Origin: Thiothrix winogradskyi
GTDB taxonomy: Bacteria > Pseudomonadota > Gammaproteobacteria > Thiotrichales > Thiotrichaceae
Length of the DNA stretch: 64,000 nt
Assembly (NCBI RefSeq): GCF_021650935.1
Contig: NZ_CP091244.1
Coordinates: 930,001 to 994,000, forward strand
Direction: 5' to 3'
Shown here: positions 1 through 8,641 of the stretch, piece after piece
Layout: each line of letters begins with the position of its first letter
Position numbering within the stretch: the first letter of the stretch is position 1
Notes under the pieces: model-generated
Database searches by the model: none
The model's input: the letters and a program-made list of their open reading frames with translations, nothing else
What the model was told of the DNA's origin: nothing
Program-made: the position numbers and the translations under genes

Positions 1-1
1 A

Positions 2-226
2 AAACACAAGCAGCACGTTGAATATCGGACAGCGATTATTTCCAACTTGCCAGCCTATAGGCATGGTGTTGATTACGTCGAACCACTTGTTCCAATGTTG
101 TGGGGTTTTGAAGAGGATTTAGAAGAGTTAGCCGGAAAGCAAGCGATTCCACGGAACAAGCTCCGGTATGCTTTCGACTACATCATTACCCTCGAAGATC
201 CATTACTGCGGGGATTGGATATATGA
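2..226 (+). CDS. C-terminal end of an unknown protein (partial)
   Basis: An open frame enters from the left edge and gives 74 residues, ending in DPLLRGLDI and TGA at 224-226. It overlaps the start of the following methyltransferase gene in an ATGA arrangement, so the two are probably translated together. I recognise no motif in this tail. A gene coupled to a DNA methyltransferase is often the matching restriction endonuclease or another part of the same restriction-modification system, but that is inferred only from position. The rest of the gene lies outside the window. Confidence 0.6.
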   Translation, partial: KHKQHVEYRTAIISNLPAYRHGVDYVEPLVPMLWGFEEDLEELAGKQAIPRNKLRYAFDYIITLEDPLLRGLDI

Positions 227-1290
227 AGCAAGCCCTAAATCATGAAACCAGACCTTACACCGGCATCGTACTTGAACGCATCAAGCACCTGCCCCCCGGC
301 GGAAAAATGGGTGATTTACCCCCGCATTTGCAACATGAAAGTTTCGTGCGCACGGGTGCAAAGAAAACAGGTGGCCCGAATATGCGCCTGTTACGTTTGG
401 AACACGACAAACCCGCATTGACGGTAACAGCGTACATTTTCAATAAGTTTGTTCACCCAACAGAAGACCGTTATTTGACCCCACGCGAAGCCGCCAGCCT
501 TCAAGATTTTCCGGTCGATTACGCATTCATGGGAACGCAGGGGCAAGTCCATCAACAAATTGGTAATGCCGTTCCGGTCAAATTGGGGAAAGCTATTGCG
601 GTGGAGGTTGCCAACTACTTCGTGAGCAAAGGGCAAACGGGACAGATCACTATCGCCTCCTATTTTTGCGGGGCAGGCGGTTTAGACTTGGGATTTGAAC
701 AGGCTAATCATGCGCTTGTTCAATTTAAGACCTGCTTTTCGACGGATATAGAAGAGCCTGTAGAAAAAACGATTTGTAAAAACAGACCAGAATGGAATTT
801 TCAGCGTGCCGACATTCGGGAGCTTGAACCGGAACAGGTGCGACTATCCATCGGCAGTAATCCCGATGTCATTATTGGCGGCCCCCCGTGCCAACCCTTC
901 AGCGTCGCAGGCAAGCAGAAAGCGACCCATGACCCGTTAGGCGTTTTATACCGCGATTACATTCGCCATATTGATTACCTGAAACCTCGGATGGTGGTAA
1001 TGGAAAATGTCTATGGTCTTGCGCAAGTCAAGAGTGCCAACATGATTGAAGAAATCTACCAATCATTTGCGGACATCGGTTACGACGTGACCCACAGCGA
1101 GTTAATGGCGGCTGATTACGGCACACCCCAAAAACGGCGAAGGCTGTTTTTTGTGGCTGCACAGAATTTGGCGGGATTCCATTTCCCAGAGCCGACACAC
1201 AGCGAATACGCCAATCTTTTAGGGCTTCCACGTTACGTGGGAGCTGGTGAAGTTCTTAGCACATTACCACCTGCCAACCTCAAACGTTAG
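223..1290 (+). CDS. Circularly permuted DNA (cytosine-5) methyltransferase
   Basis: This 355-residue protein has all the hallmark motifs of C5-cytosine DNA methyltransferases, which move a methyl group from S-adenosylmethionine to cytosine at a specific site. The order is permuted. Part of the target-recognition region (LERIKHLPPGG) and motifs IX and X (LTPREAASLQDFP, QIGNAVP) fill residues 1-135. Motif I (FCGAGGLDLGF), motif IV with the catalytic cysteine (GGPPCQPFS), motif VI (MENV) and motif VIII (GTPQKRRR) follow. The protein ends at GEVLSTLPP, just where the N-terminal part would continue in a normal enzyme, so one full set of motifs is present. It is coupled to the unknown upstream gene. 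Circular permutation is known in this family (M.BssHII is the example I recall). The target sequence cannot be read from the protein. Confidence 0.9.
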   Translation: MKQALNHETRPYTGIVLERIKHLPPGGKMGDLPPHLQHESFVRTGAKKTGGPNMRLLRLEHDKPALTVTAYIFNKFVHPTEDRYLTPREAASLQDFPVDYAFMGTQGQVHQQIGNAVPVKLGKAIAVEVANYFVSKGQTGQITIASYFCGAGGLDLGFEQANHALVQFKTCFSTDIEEPVEKTICKNRPEWNFQRADIRELEPEQVRLSIGSNPDVIIGGPPCQPFSVAGKQKATHDPLGVLYRDYIRHIDYLKPRMVVMENVYGLAQVKSANMIEEIYQSFADIGYDVTHSELMAADYGTPQKRRRLFFVAAQNLAGFHFPEPTHSEYANLLGLPRYVGAGEVLSTLPPANLKR

Positions 1291-1325
1291 TTTAGTTGGC
1301 ATTCAGCATTTAGGAGAGTAAAATC

Positions 1326-2606
1326 ATGACGCTTGATTGGGATAACCCACTTGCCGCGCCCGTGCCACGCACGAACGGCTACCAACCGACTTTTAGTCTT
1401 GACGAAGTGTTTGTTGAAGAACCTACTGTGGAGGTAGATGAAAGTGAGCTCAGCGCAAAAACCCAAGTTGCAGTTAAATCGCCAACGGAGTCGGCGACGT
1501 TTGCAACGACGGTAACAGAGGCGGCTTCTCACAGAACTGTAGAAGCCGCTCCAACGGTCAGCCCTACCCGCCAGCCGTTTGTGCCAGAGCCTTTCAAACC
1601 TCAACAGCCGATCAGTAGCGCTGACAAGCGCGTGATCAATGGCAGCGGCGACATCAACCAACTCGCCCCGTTCAAATACCCGTGGGCATGGGATTTTTTC
1701 CTCAACGCCAATAAAAACCACTGGACACCACTCGACATCAATATGGCGCAGGATGTGCATGACTACCATCACAACCTCAGCCCAGCCGAACGCCATGTGT
1801 ACGAAAACGTCCTTGCCTATTTGACCACTTCCGACATTCTGGCGATGCGCAATATTGGCTTGGCGGTAATGGAAAAAATGACCGCACCGGAATTGCAAAT
1901 CTACCAAGCCCGTCAAGTCTACGAGGAAGCCCTGCATACTTGGACTTACCAGCATTGCATCGAAACCATCGGGCTGGATCAGGTGGAAATCTATAACCGT
2001 TACCGCGTTGTTCCAGAAATCAACGCCAAAATCCAACTGGCGAACCGGCGCTTAAACGATGCCTTGCGTCACGATATTGACCTGAAAAACCGCGATGATT
2101 TGCATAACTTTGTGATGTCGTACACATTCTTTGCGGGAATTTTTGAAGGTTGCTGGTTTTACAACGGTTTCTCGCCAATTTTTGCGCTGCAACGTCGCGG
2201 CATGATGAAAGGCACGGGTGAGCAATTCCAATACATTATGCGTGACGAAGTGTTACACGCTTCGTTTGGTATTCGCGTGGTGCGCCAGATCATGCAGGAA
2301 GAAAACGTGACACTCGACCCGCAAGCGGTGCGCGATATGTGGGATGAGGCAGAAGCGGCGGAAATCAACTATTCCAAGTACATCTTGCCGACCCCGATCT
2401 TGGGTTATAGCCAGCAAGACCATCACGAACAGTTTCGCTTTATTGCGAATCGTCGGGCGCGTCAGTTGGGCATGGCAGAACCGTTCCCCGGTGCGCAAAA
2501 TGCCCTGCCCTGGTTGGACGAGCAGTCCAATATGCGTAAGGAAAAGAACTTCTTTGAAACCCGTGTGACCGAATACCAAACGGGTGGGGCGCTGAAGTGG
2601 GATTAA
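1326..2606 (+). CDS. nrdB: Ribonucleoside-diphosphate reductase beta subunit (class I)
   Basis: Small subunit of class I ribonucleotide reductase. It houses the di-iron centre and tyrosyl radical needed to turn ribonucleotides into deoxyribonucleotides. The metal ligands can be placed: D137 (TPLDIN), E201 and H204 in EEALHTWTY, E274 (GIFEG), E308 and H311 in DEVLH. Y208, seven residues after E201, matches the radical tyrosine of E. coli NrdB. Residues 1 to about 105 form a Pro/Thr/Glu-rich extension absent from E. coli NrdB; it has no ATP-cone motif. The ATG follows a strong AGGAGAG ribosome site. The alpha subunit gene nrdA is not in the window and may lie upstream of the methyltransferase locus. 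Confidence 0.95.
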   Translation: MTLDWDNPLAAPVPRTNGYQPTFSLDEVFVEEPTVEVDESELSAKTQVAVKSPTESATFATTVTEAASHRTVEAAPTVSPTRQPFVPEPFKPQQPISSADKRVINGSGDINQLAPFKYPWAWDFFLNANKNHWTPLDINMAQDVHDYHHNLSPAERHVYENVLAYLTTSDILAMRNIGLAVMEKMTAPELQIYQARQVYEEALHTWTYQHCIETIGLDQVEIYNRYRVVPEINAKIQLANRRLNDALRHDIDLKNRDDLHNFVMSYTFFAGIFEGCWFYNGFSPIFALQRRGMMKGTGEQFQYIMRDEVLHASFGIRVVRQIMQEENVTLDPQAVRDMWDEAEAAEINYSKYILPTPILGYSQQDHHEQFRFIANRRARQLGMAEPFPGAQNALPWLDEQSNMRKEKNFFETRVTEYQTGGALKWD

Positions 2607-2626
2607 GCTCGCGCTTGACCTGACAT

Positions 2627-2655
2627 AAAAAAGCCCGGATTGACCGGGCTTTTTT
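2627..2655 (+). terminator. Rho-independent terminator after nrdB
   Basis: A GCCCGG/CCGGGC stem with a four-base loop is flanked by A-rich sequence on the left and a run of six T on the right. It lies 20 bases after the nrdB stop. The symmetry lets it also end the convergent minus-strand gene at 2737-3183. Confidence 0.85.
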
Positions 2656-2736
2656 ACGCATAAACGAAAGCAAGGACACCATCCCTAAGAATGATGCCCT
2701 TGCTAGGATTGTGAGCAGGTATACCCGCTCTAAGTA

Positions 2737-3183
2737 TTATTTCGCAGGTGCAACAGGAGCCGCGACTGGTGCAGTAGGAGCAGCCATTGGCATAGCAGGA
2801 GCCATCATTGGAGTGCTGCCAGCTTTGGAAGAGTTGCCAGTGCCGTAAGCATTGCCGTTGCCATCACCGTAGCCGTAACCATTGCCAGCGCCGTACCAGT
2901 CGCCGTTGCCTTTGCCGTTAGCAGCCATGTCGGTATCCATGTTAGTGCGGCCTTTGCCTTTGAAAGTGATCGCGAAATCAACTTCACCGTCAGCGTCGCC
3001 TTTACCACGACCCCAGCCGTTTGCATCGCCGTTGCCTTTGCCATAGCCAGTGCCGTTACCAGCAGTGCCTTGACCAGCAGTGTTGCCAGTTGCAGAACCG
3101 TTGTCGAAGCCGTCAAAGAATTCAGCAGAAGCAGCGCCAGACAGAGCGATCAGAGCAGAGAAGATAATAGCTTGTAATTTCAT
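2737..3183 (-). CDS. Gly/Asn-rich secreted protein, sulfur-globule-protein-like
   Basis: About 148 residues with a clear Sec signal peptide (MKLQAIIFSALIALSGAASA, then EFF). The mature part is very rich in Gly, Asn, Asp, Ala and Tyr, with repeated GNG, GKG and GYGYG patterns, and ends in a Pro/Ala/Met tail (APVAAPVAPAK). This composition and order resemble the sulfur globule proteins that coat periplasmic sulfur inclusions in sulfur-oxidising bacteria. I do not recognise a strict family signature, so the name rests on resemblance. The start at 3183 is preferred over an upstream TTG because AGGAAA sits just before it. It has a near-consensus promoter, as expected for an abundant structural protein. 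Confidence 0.6.
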   Translation of the reverse strand: MKLQAIIFSALIALSGAASAEFFDGFDNGSATGNTAGQGTAGNGTGYGKGNGDANGWGRGKGDADGEVDFAITFKGKGRTNMDTDMAANGKGNGDWYGAGNGYGYGDGNGNAYGTGNSSKAGSTPMMAPAMPMAAPTAPVAAPVAPAK

Positions 3184-3228
3184 GAGTATGTTTCCTAGCA
3201 AATTTGTGTGTAAGTTCAGTATGAGAGA

Positions 3229-3257
3229 ATTATAATATTAGGGTTTTCTAATGTAAA
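3229..3257 (-). promoter_or_regulatory. Sigma-70-type promoter of the sulfur-globule-like gene
   Basis: Reading the minus strand, TTTACA (3252-3257) and TATAAT (3229-3234) are separated by exactly 17 bases. The -10 box is a perfect consensus and the -35 box matches 5 of 6. The start codon lies about 45 bases further on. Confidence 0.8.
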
Positions 3258-3339
3258 GCGATTTTTTACGTTTTGGAGGACTTTTTGCAAATCGTCTGAC
3301 AAACGGGTGCAATGCTGCGAAAATGCTATGCTTTATGCC

Positions 3340-3963
3340 ATGAGTGATGTTATGTCTGAGACATTATTGCGCTTGCGTGCTGAGTTAATCGCCGTAGGGC
3401 AGTTTTTTCATGCTAGGGGCTGGGTTCCGGCGACTAGCAGCAATTTTTCGGCGCGTTTGGGTGCTGAGGAGATGCTCATTACCAGTTCTGGTCAGCATAA
3501 AGGGCGGCTGGATGAACAGGGATTTTTGCGGGCGGATTTGCACGGCAATGCCTTGGATGTTGGCAAGCGCCCTTCTGCTGAAACCGGCTTGCATACCGTG
3601 ATGTACCGGCGTGATCCGGCACTGGGCTGTGTGTTGCACACGCATTCGGTGAATGCCACGGTGCTGTCGATGCGTTTGGAGCAGGTGGTATTTGAGGGTT
3701 ATGAGGTGCAAAAGGCATTCCCCGGTGTGACCACGCATGAGAGTCGTGTGGTGATTCCGGTGTTCCCGAATAGCCAAGATATTCCCGCGCTGGCGGCAGT
3801 CGTTGATGCTTATTTGGATGCAAACCCGCAGACTGTCGGCTATTTGATTCGCGGGCATGGCTTGTATACGTGGGGGGCGACGGTGGCGGATACCCAGCGG
3901 CATATTGAGGCGTTAGAATTTTTGTTTGAATGTGTTTATCGACAAATGCTATTAGACAGGTAA
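3340..3963 (+). CDS. mtnB: Methylthioribulose-1-phosphate dehydratase
   Basis: Class II aldolase-like zinc enzyme of the methionine salvage pathway. It dehydrates 5-methylthioribulose-1-phosphate to the diketone that MtnC acts on. The fold is recognisable from the SSNFSARL stretch near the N terminus, the metal-binding HTHS motif (CVLHTHSVNATV) and the RGHGLYTWG motif near the end. The start is uncertain: an ATG at 3340 begins MSDVMSET, another ATG lies at 3352 and an in-frame GTG at 3307, and none has a clear ribosome site. It is first in mtnB-mtnD-mtnC, with only four bases before mtnD. Confidence 0.9.
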   Translation: MSDVMSETLLRLRAELIAVGQFFHARGWVPATSSNFSARLGAEEMLITSSGQHKGRLDEQGFLRADLHGNALDVGKRPSAETGLHTVMYRRDPALGCVLHTHSVNATVLSMRLEQVVFEGYEVQKAFPGVTTHESRVVIPVFPNSQDIPALAAVVDAYLDANPQTVGYLIRGHGLYTWGATVADTQRHIEALEFLFECVYRQMLLDR

Positions 3964-3967
3964 AACC

Positions 3968-4510
3968 ATGAGTGAATTGAAGATTTACGCGGATAACAAT
4001 CCGCAACAGGCTGAAACCTATACCGATTACGCGACCATCAGTGCTTTATTGCAAGCGCAGGGCGTGCGTTTTGAGCGTTGGGAAGCTAATGCGCCCTTGG
4101 CGGATGCGGCAACGCAAGAGGAAGTGATTGCGGCATATCGTGCGGATATTGACCGCTTGATGGCAGAAAATGGTTTCCAGAGTGTGGATGTCGTCAGTTT
4201 AACGCCCGATCACCCCGACAAAGCGCTGTTTCGCCAGAAATTTTTGAACGAACATACCCATTCCGAATACGAGGTGCGTTTTTTTGTGGATGGGCAGGGT
4301 TTGTTTTACCTGCATCTGGGCGACAAGGTATACACGGTATTGTGCGAAAAAGGCGATTTGATCAGTGTGCCAGCGGGGGCAACGCATTGGTTTGACATGG
4401 GGCCGAATCCACGTTTCAAGGCGATTCGCTTGTTCACCAATACTGACGGTTGGGTGGCGAATTTTACCGGCAGTGAAATTGCGGCATTGTTTCCGCGCCT
4501 GGAGAACTGA
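3968..4510 (+). CDS. mtnD: Acireductone dioxygenase
   Basis: Cupin-fold metal enzyme of 180 residues that oxidises acireductone to 2-keto-4-methylthiobutyrate and formate (iron form) or runs an off-pathway reaction (nickel form). The metal ligands are visible in the family motif HTHSEYEVRFF, which gives two His and one Glu, and in GATHWFDMG, which gives the last His. Length is typical. The stop codon shares one base with the mtnC start (TGATG), so the genes are translationally coupled. Confidence 0.95.
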   Translation: MSELKIYADNNPQQAETYTDYATISALLQAQGVRFERWEANAPLADAATQEEVIAAYRADIDRLMAENGFQSVDVVSLTPDHPDKALFRQKFLNEHTHSEYEVRFFVDGQGLFYLHLGDKVYTVLCEKGDLISVPAGATHWFDMGPNPRFKAIRLFTNTDGWVANFTGSEIAALFPRLEN

Positions 4511-5202
4511 TGAGTATTAAAGCCATACTCACCGACATTGAAGGTACGACCACCAGCCTCTCATTCGTGAAAGACGTGTTGTTCCCTTACGCCGACCAGC
4601 AAATGGAAGCGTTTGTGGTGAAGCATCGTCAAGACCCGCAAGTCGCCAAACTCATAGATGATGTGCGCTTGGAAACCGGCAATGCGGTGTTGTCATTGGC
4701 GGGGGCGATTGCACAATTGCGGCAGTGGATTGCGGAAGACAAAAAGATTACCCCGCTAAAGGCAATTCAGGGCTTGATGTGGGAAGAAGGCTACCGCAAC
4801 GGCGATTTCACGGGGCATGTGTATGAGGATGCGGTGCGCCATTTACTGCACTGGCATGAGCTTGGTCTGGCGTTATATGTCTATTCGTCGGGTTCAGTGT
4901 ATGCGCAGAAGCTGTTGTTCGGGTATTCTGATGCCGGTGATTTAACCCCGCTGTTCAGTGGCTATTTTGATACGGCGGTAGGGCATAAGCGTGAGGCTAA
5001 CTCGTATCAGGCAATTGTTGCCGCGCTGGGATTGCCCGCCGCTGAGATTTTATTCCTATCGGATATTGCGGAAGAGTTGGATGCGGCAGCGCAAGCCGGG
5101 TTAAAAACCTGCTGCGTAGTGCGTGAAGACCAGCCAACTGATGCTTTGCAACACCGCTGGGTAAAAAACTTTGATGAGCTGGATGTGATGAGTATCACAT
5201 AG
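4510..5202 (+). CDS. mtnC: Enolase-phosphatase E1 (methionine salvage)
   Basis: HAD-superfamily enzyme of 230 residues that enolises 2,3-diketo-5-methylthiopentyl-1-phosphate and removes the phosphate to give acireductone, the MtnD substrate. HAD motif I is ILTDIEGTTTSLSFV, with the nucleophilic Asp and the unusual DIEG form seen in MtnC. Motif II lies in YVYSSGSV and motif III/IV in GHKREANSYQ and FLSDIAEEL. It is the last gene of the salvage operon. mtnA and mtnK are not in the window. Confidence 0.95.
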   Translation: MSIKAILTDIEGTTTSLSFVKDVLFPYADQQMEAFVVKHRQDPQVAKLIDDVRLETGNAVLSLAGAIAQLRQWIAEDKKITPLKAIQGLMWEEGYRNGDFTGHVYEDAVRHLLHWHELGLALYVYSSGSVYAQKLLFGYSDAGDLTPLFSGYFDTAVGHKREANSYQAIVAALGLPAAEILFLSDIAEELDAAAQAGLKTCCVVREDQPTDALQHRWVKNFDELDVMSIT

Positions 5203-5261
5203 GCTGTCTTGGTAATCTGACTATTATTTATGACAACAAATTTACTGACGGGCATTCCCCA

Positions 5262-6641
5262 ATGAATATTTTCCCGATTATCCTCGCAGCGGGTCAAGGC
5301 ACCCGGATGCGCTCCACTTTGCCGAAGGTTCTGCATCCCATTGCGGGTAAACCGATGTTACAACATGTGGTGGAAGTGTGCGCTGCCCTGCAAAACCGTA
5401 ACGTGGCGTGCCACATGGCTATTGTCTATGGGCATGGCGGCGAATTGGTGCGTGAACACATACAAGGTGAAAACCTCAACTGGGCGCTGCAATCGCTGCA
5501 AAAAGGCACGGGTCATGCGGTCAGTCAAGCCATCCATTTGGTGGACAATGACGACGTGGTATTGATTGCCTATGGCGATGTGCCGCTGATTCGTTCCGTA
5601 ACCTTGCAAGCCTTGGCGCAAGGGTTGGGCGATGCTGCATTGTGCATTCTAACCACGCAGCTTGCTGATCCGAAAGGCTATGGGCGTATTGTGCGCAATG
5701 CCGACGGCTTGGTGCAGGCGATTGTCGAGGAAAAAGACGCCAGTGATGCACAGCGCCAGATTGGCGAAGTGAATACCGGCTTTATTGCCGCGCGTGGTGC
5801 AGATATGAAGCGTTGGTTACAGCAACTGACCCCACAAAATGCACAAGGCGAATATTACCTCACCGATTGCGTCAGCTTGGCGGTAGCCGAAGGCGGCAGC
5901 ATTAATACGGTACTGTGTGCTGATCCGGTTGAGGTCGAGGGCGCGAACAATCGGGTGCAATTGGCCCGTTTGGAACGTGCTTGCCAACAGCGTCAAGTAG
6001 AAAAGCTGATGTTGGCAGGCGTGACCGTTGCTGACCCCGCCCGCTTGGACATTCGCGGCACGGTCGAAACCGGGCAGGACGTTTTCCTGGATGTGAACGT
6101 GGTGTTGATCGGCAAGGTCAAATTCGGCAATAACGTCACGGTGGAAGCCGGTTGCGTGATTCAGGATACGACGATTGGTGATAATACTCACATTAAAGCG
6201 CATTCGGTGCTTGAAGAGGCGGTCATTGGGGCGAAGTGTGATATTGGTCCGTTTGCCCGTTTGCGCCCCGGCACAGTGTTGGAAGACAAAGCGAAAATCG
6301 GCAATTTCGTTGAAACCAAGAAAGCGCACATCGGCAAAGGCAGCAAAGTCAACCACCTGAGCTACATCGGCGATACCGAGATGGGGGATGACGTGAATAT
6401 TGGGGCAGGCACGATTACGTGTAACTACGATGGTGCCAACAAACACAAAACCGTGATTGGTGATGGGGTATTCGTCGGTTCTTGTACGCAATTGGTTGCC
6501 CCCGTCAGCATTGGTGACGGCGCTACGATTGGCGCTGGTTCAACCATTACCAAAGCAGCACCGGCAGGTGAACTCACCTTGTCCCGCGCCAAACAAATGA
6601 CCTTGAAAGGCTGGCAGCGTCCAGTGAAGGAGAAAAAATAA
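5262..6641 (+). CDS. glmU: Bifunctional UDP-N-acetylglucosamine pyrophosphorylase / glucosamine-1-phosphate N-acetyltransferase
   Basis: Makes UDP-GlcNAc for peptidoglycan and lipopolysaccharide in the last two steps of the pathway. Residues 1 to about 230 are the nucleotidyltransferase domain with the signature LAAGQGTRM and the Lys of LPKVLHP. The rest is a left-handed beta-helix of hexapeptide repeats (for example IGDNTHIKAHS, VGSCTQLVAP) forming the acetyltransferase. The 459-residue length is normal. The TAA stop overlaps the glmS ATG by one base, so both enzymes of the pathway are made together. Confidence 0.97.
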   Translation: MNIFPIILAAGQGTRMRSTLPKVLHPIAGKPMLQHVVEVCAALQNRNVACHMAIVYGHGGELVREHIQGENLNWALQSLQKGTGHAVSQAIHLVDNDDVVLIAYGDVPLIRSVTLQALAQGLGDAALCILTTQLADPKGYGRIVRNADGLVQAIVEEKDASDAQRQIGEVNTGFIAARGADMKRWLQQLTPQNAQGEYYLTDCVSLAVAEGGSINTVLCADPVEVEGANNRVQLARLERACQQRQVEKLMLAGVTVADPARLDIRGTVETGQDVFLDVNVVLIGKVKFGNNVTVEAGCVIQDTTIGDNTHIKAHSVLEEAVIGAKCDIGPFARLRPGTVLEDKAKIGNFVETKKAHIGKGSKVNHLSYIGDTEMGDDVNIGAGTITCNYDGANKHKTVIGDGVFVGSCTQLVAPVSIGDGATIGAGSTITKAAPAGELTLSRAKQMTLKGWQRPVKEKK

Positions 6642-8479
6642 TGTGTGGTATTGTCGGCGCAGTTGCGCAACGTCCGGTGGTGGAAATTTTATTGGAAGGC
6701 TTACGCCGTCTGGAATACCGTGGTTATGACTCTGCCGGTGTGGCGGTGGTACGTGCCGAGGGTGATTTGGTACGTAGCCGTGCAGTGGGCAAGGTGGCAG
6801 CGCTGATGGAGCGTCTTGAAGGCGAACCGATTGATGGCAAACTGGGCATTGCGCATACCCGCTGGGCAACGCATGGCGTGCCTGCCGAGCGCAATGCGCA
6901 CCCGCATTTCAGCGGCGAATGGGTCGGTTTGGTGCATAACGGCATTATCGAAAACCACGTCGAATTGCGTAAACGTTTGCAAGACAGCGGTTATCACTTT
7001 ACTTCGGATACCGATACGGAAGTGGTTGCCCACTTGATTGACGTGTTCCGCCGCAAAGGTGTGAGCATGTTGGATGCGGTGATGGCAGCGCGGTGTGAAT
7101 TGCACGGCGCGTATGCGCTGGCGGTGATTTCGCCGGATGAGCCGGATACGCTGATCGTGGCACGCCAAGGCAGCCCGCTGGTGCTGGGTTTGGGGATCGG
7201 TGAAAATTTCATTGGTTCAGACATTCAAGCCTTGCTGCCCGTGACCAGCCGCTTTATTTATTTGGAAAATGGCGATGTGGCGCGGATTACCCGCAAGAAG
7301 ATCGATATTTTTGACCTGAATGGCGAGCGCGTGGAGCGTCCGGTACGTGAGTCGAATGCGTCGATGTGTTCGGCAGAATTGGGTGACTACCGCCACTTCA
7401 TGTTGAAGGAAATCTTCGAGCAGCCGCAATCAGTGACCGGAACATTGGAGAATCGTCTGGCAGGCGATCACGTTTTGCCTGCATTGTTAGGTGTGCCGGA
7501 TGCGTTGGAACGCTTGGCGCAAGTGGAAGAAATTCAGATTCTGGCATGTGGCACGAGTTACCACGCGGGTTTGGTGGGGCGTTATTGGATTGAGGCGAAT
7601 ACCGATATTCCGTGCAATGTGGAAGTGGCCAGCGAATACCGTTACCGCCGTCAGCCACCGCGCAAGAATATGTTGTTCGTGACGATTTCCCAGTCGGGTG
7701 AAACCGCTGATACCTTGGCGGCATTGGAAAAGATCAAGGAAAACCACGGCGCATTGGCAACCTTGACCATTTGCAACGTGGCAGAAAGTTCTTTAACCCG
7801 CGAATCCGATATGGCGCTGATGACAATGGCAGGTCCGGAAATCGGCGTGGCATCCACTAAAGCGTTTACGACGCAATTGGTGGCGTTGCAATTGCTGATG
7901 GTATTGCTAATGCAAGCCAAGGGGGCGGATAAAGCCAAAGTCGCACAGATGGTGGCGGATTTACGTAAATTGCCTGCGCTGATTGAGCAAGCGTTGGATT
8001 TGAACCCGAAAATAGAAACATTGGCAGAGCGTTTCATCGAGAAAAACCATGCACTGTTCTTAGGGCGTGGCGAACTTTACCCGATAGCGATGGAAGGGGC
8101 GCTCAAGCTCAAGGAAATTTCCTATATCCACGCCGAAGCCTATCCCGCCGGTGAACTCAAGCATGGCCCACTTGCGTTGGTCGACAGCGAAATGCCGATT
8201 GTTACAGTAGCACCCAATACGGCTTTGTTGGAGAAACTAAAGTCCAACTTGGAAGAAGTGCGTTCGCGGGGTGGTGAGTTGTATGTATTTGCTGATCGCG
8301 ATGCGCATATCGTCGCGGCGGATAATTTGCATGTGTTGGAAATGCCTCACGTCCCTGAAATGCTTGCGCCGATTGTGTACACGATTCCGTTGCAATTGCT
8401 GTCCTACCATGTGGCGGTGTTGAAAGGCACGGATGTGGACAAGCCTCGCAATTTGGCGAAATCCGTGACCGTCGAATAG
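6641..8479 (+). CDS. glmS: Glutamine--fructose-6-phosphate aminotransferase (isomerising)
   Basis: Makes glucosamine-6-phosphate from fructose-6-phosphate and glutamine. After removal of Met the N-terminal Cys of MCGIVGAV is the glutaminase nucleophile. The HTRWATHG and NGIIEN motifs of the amidotransferase domain follow. Two SIS sugar-isomerase domains occupy the C-terminal half (CGTSYHAG, SQSGETADT, STKAFTTQ), and the protein ends in the family's LAKSVTVE tail carrying the active-site Lys. At 612 residues it is full length. I see no glmS ribozyme; there is no room for one in the TAATG junction with glmU. Confidence 0.98.
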   Translation: MCGIVGAVAQRPVVEILLEGLRRLEYRGYDSAGVAVVRAEGDLVRSRAVGKVAALMERLEGEPIDGKLGIAHTRWATHGVPAERNAHPHFSGEWVGLVHNGIIENHVELRKRLQDSGYHFTSDTDTEVVAHLIDVFRRKGVSMLDAVMAARCELHGAYALAVISPDEPDTLIVARQGSPLVLGLGIGENFIGSDIQALLPVTSRFIYLENGDVARITRKKIDIFDLNGERVERPVRESNASMCSAELGDYRHFMLKEIFEQPQSVTGTLENRLAGDHVLPALLGVPDALERLAQVEEIQILACGTSYHAGLVGRYWIEANTDIPCNVEVASEYRYRRQPPRKNMLFVTISQSGETADTLAALEKIKENHGALATLTICNVAESSLTRESDMALMTMAGPEIGVASTKAFTTQLVALQLLMVLLMQAKGADKAKVAQMVADLRKLPALIEQALDLNPKIETLAERFIEKNHALFLGRGELYPIAMEGALKLKEISYIHAEAYPAGELKHGPLALVDSEMPIVTVAPNTALLEKLKSNLEEVRSRGGELYVFADRDAHIVAADNLHVLEMPHVPEMLAPIVYTIPLQLLSYHVAVLKGTDVDKPRNLAKSVTVE

Positions 8480-8570
8480 TATTGAAGAATACTATGGTAG
8501 ATGGGTTTCAGTATTGAATCCCTTCGCTATTTGTTTTGTGGTAACTTTAGTACAATCTTATATTCTAATG

Positions 8571-8600
8571 AACCAGCGGCTATGTCGCTGGTTTCTTTTT
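8571..8600 (+). terminator. Rho-independent terminator after glmU-glmS
   Basis: AACCAGCG and CGCTGGTT form an 8-bp perfect stem with a seven-base loop, followed by TCTTTTT. It stands between glmS and the SulP gene. Confidence 0.8.
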
Positions 8601-8641
8601 AGGCAACACACACATTTATTTGGCTAGAGGTAGGCATTAAC

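Noticed and set aside
1326..1640. ATP-cone domain in the NrdB extension
   Set aside because: The typical VxKRdG-type start of ATP-cones is missing and the stretch is low in complexity.
1287..2036. 249-residue open frame on the minus strand opposite nrdB
   Set aside because: It lies wholly opposite conserved NrdB coding sequence and has no recognisable domain.
5817..6491. 224-residue minus-strand frame inside glmU
   Set aside because: It is opposite the hexapeptide repeats of GlmU, and its composition follows from them.
8480..8570. Promoter for the SulP gene (TACAAT)
   Set aside because: It has no acceptable -35 box and lies before a terminator, so it would not serve the gene well.
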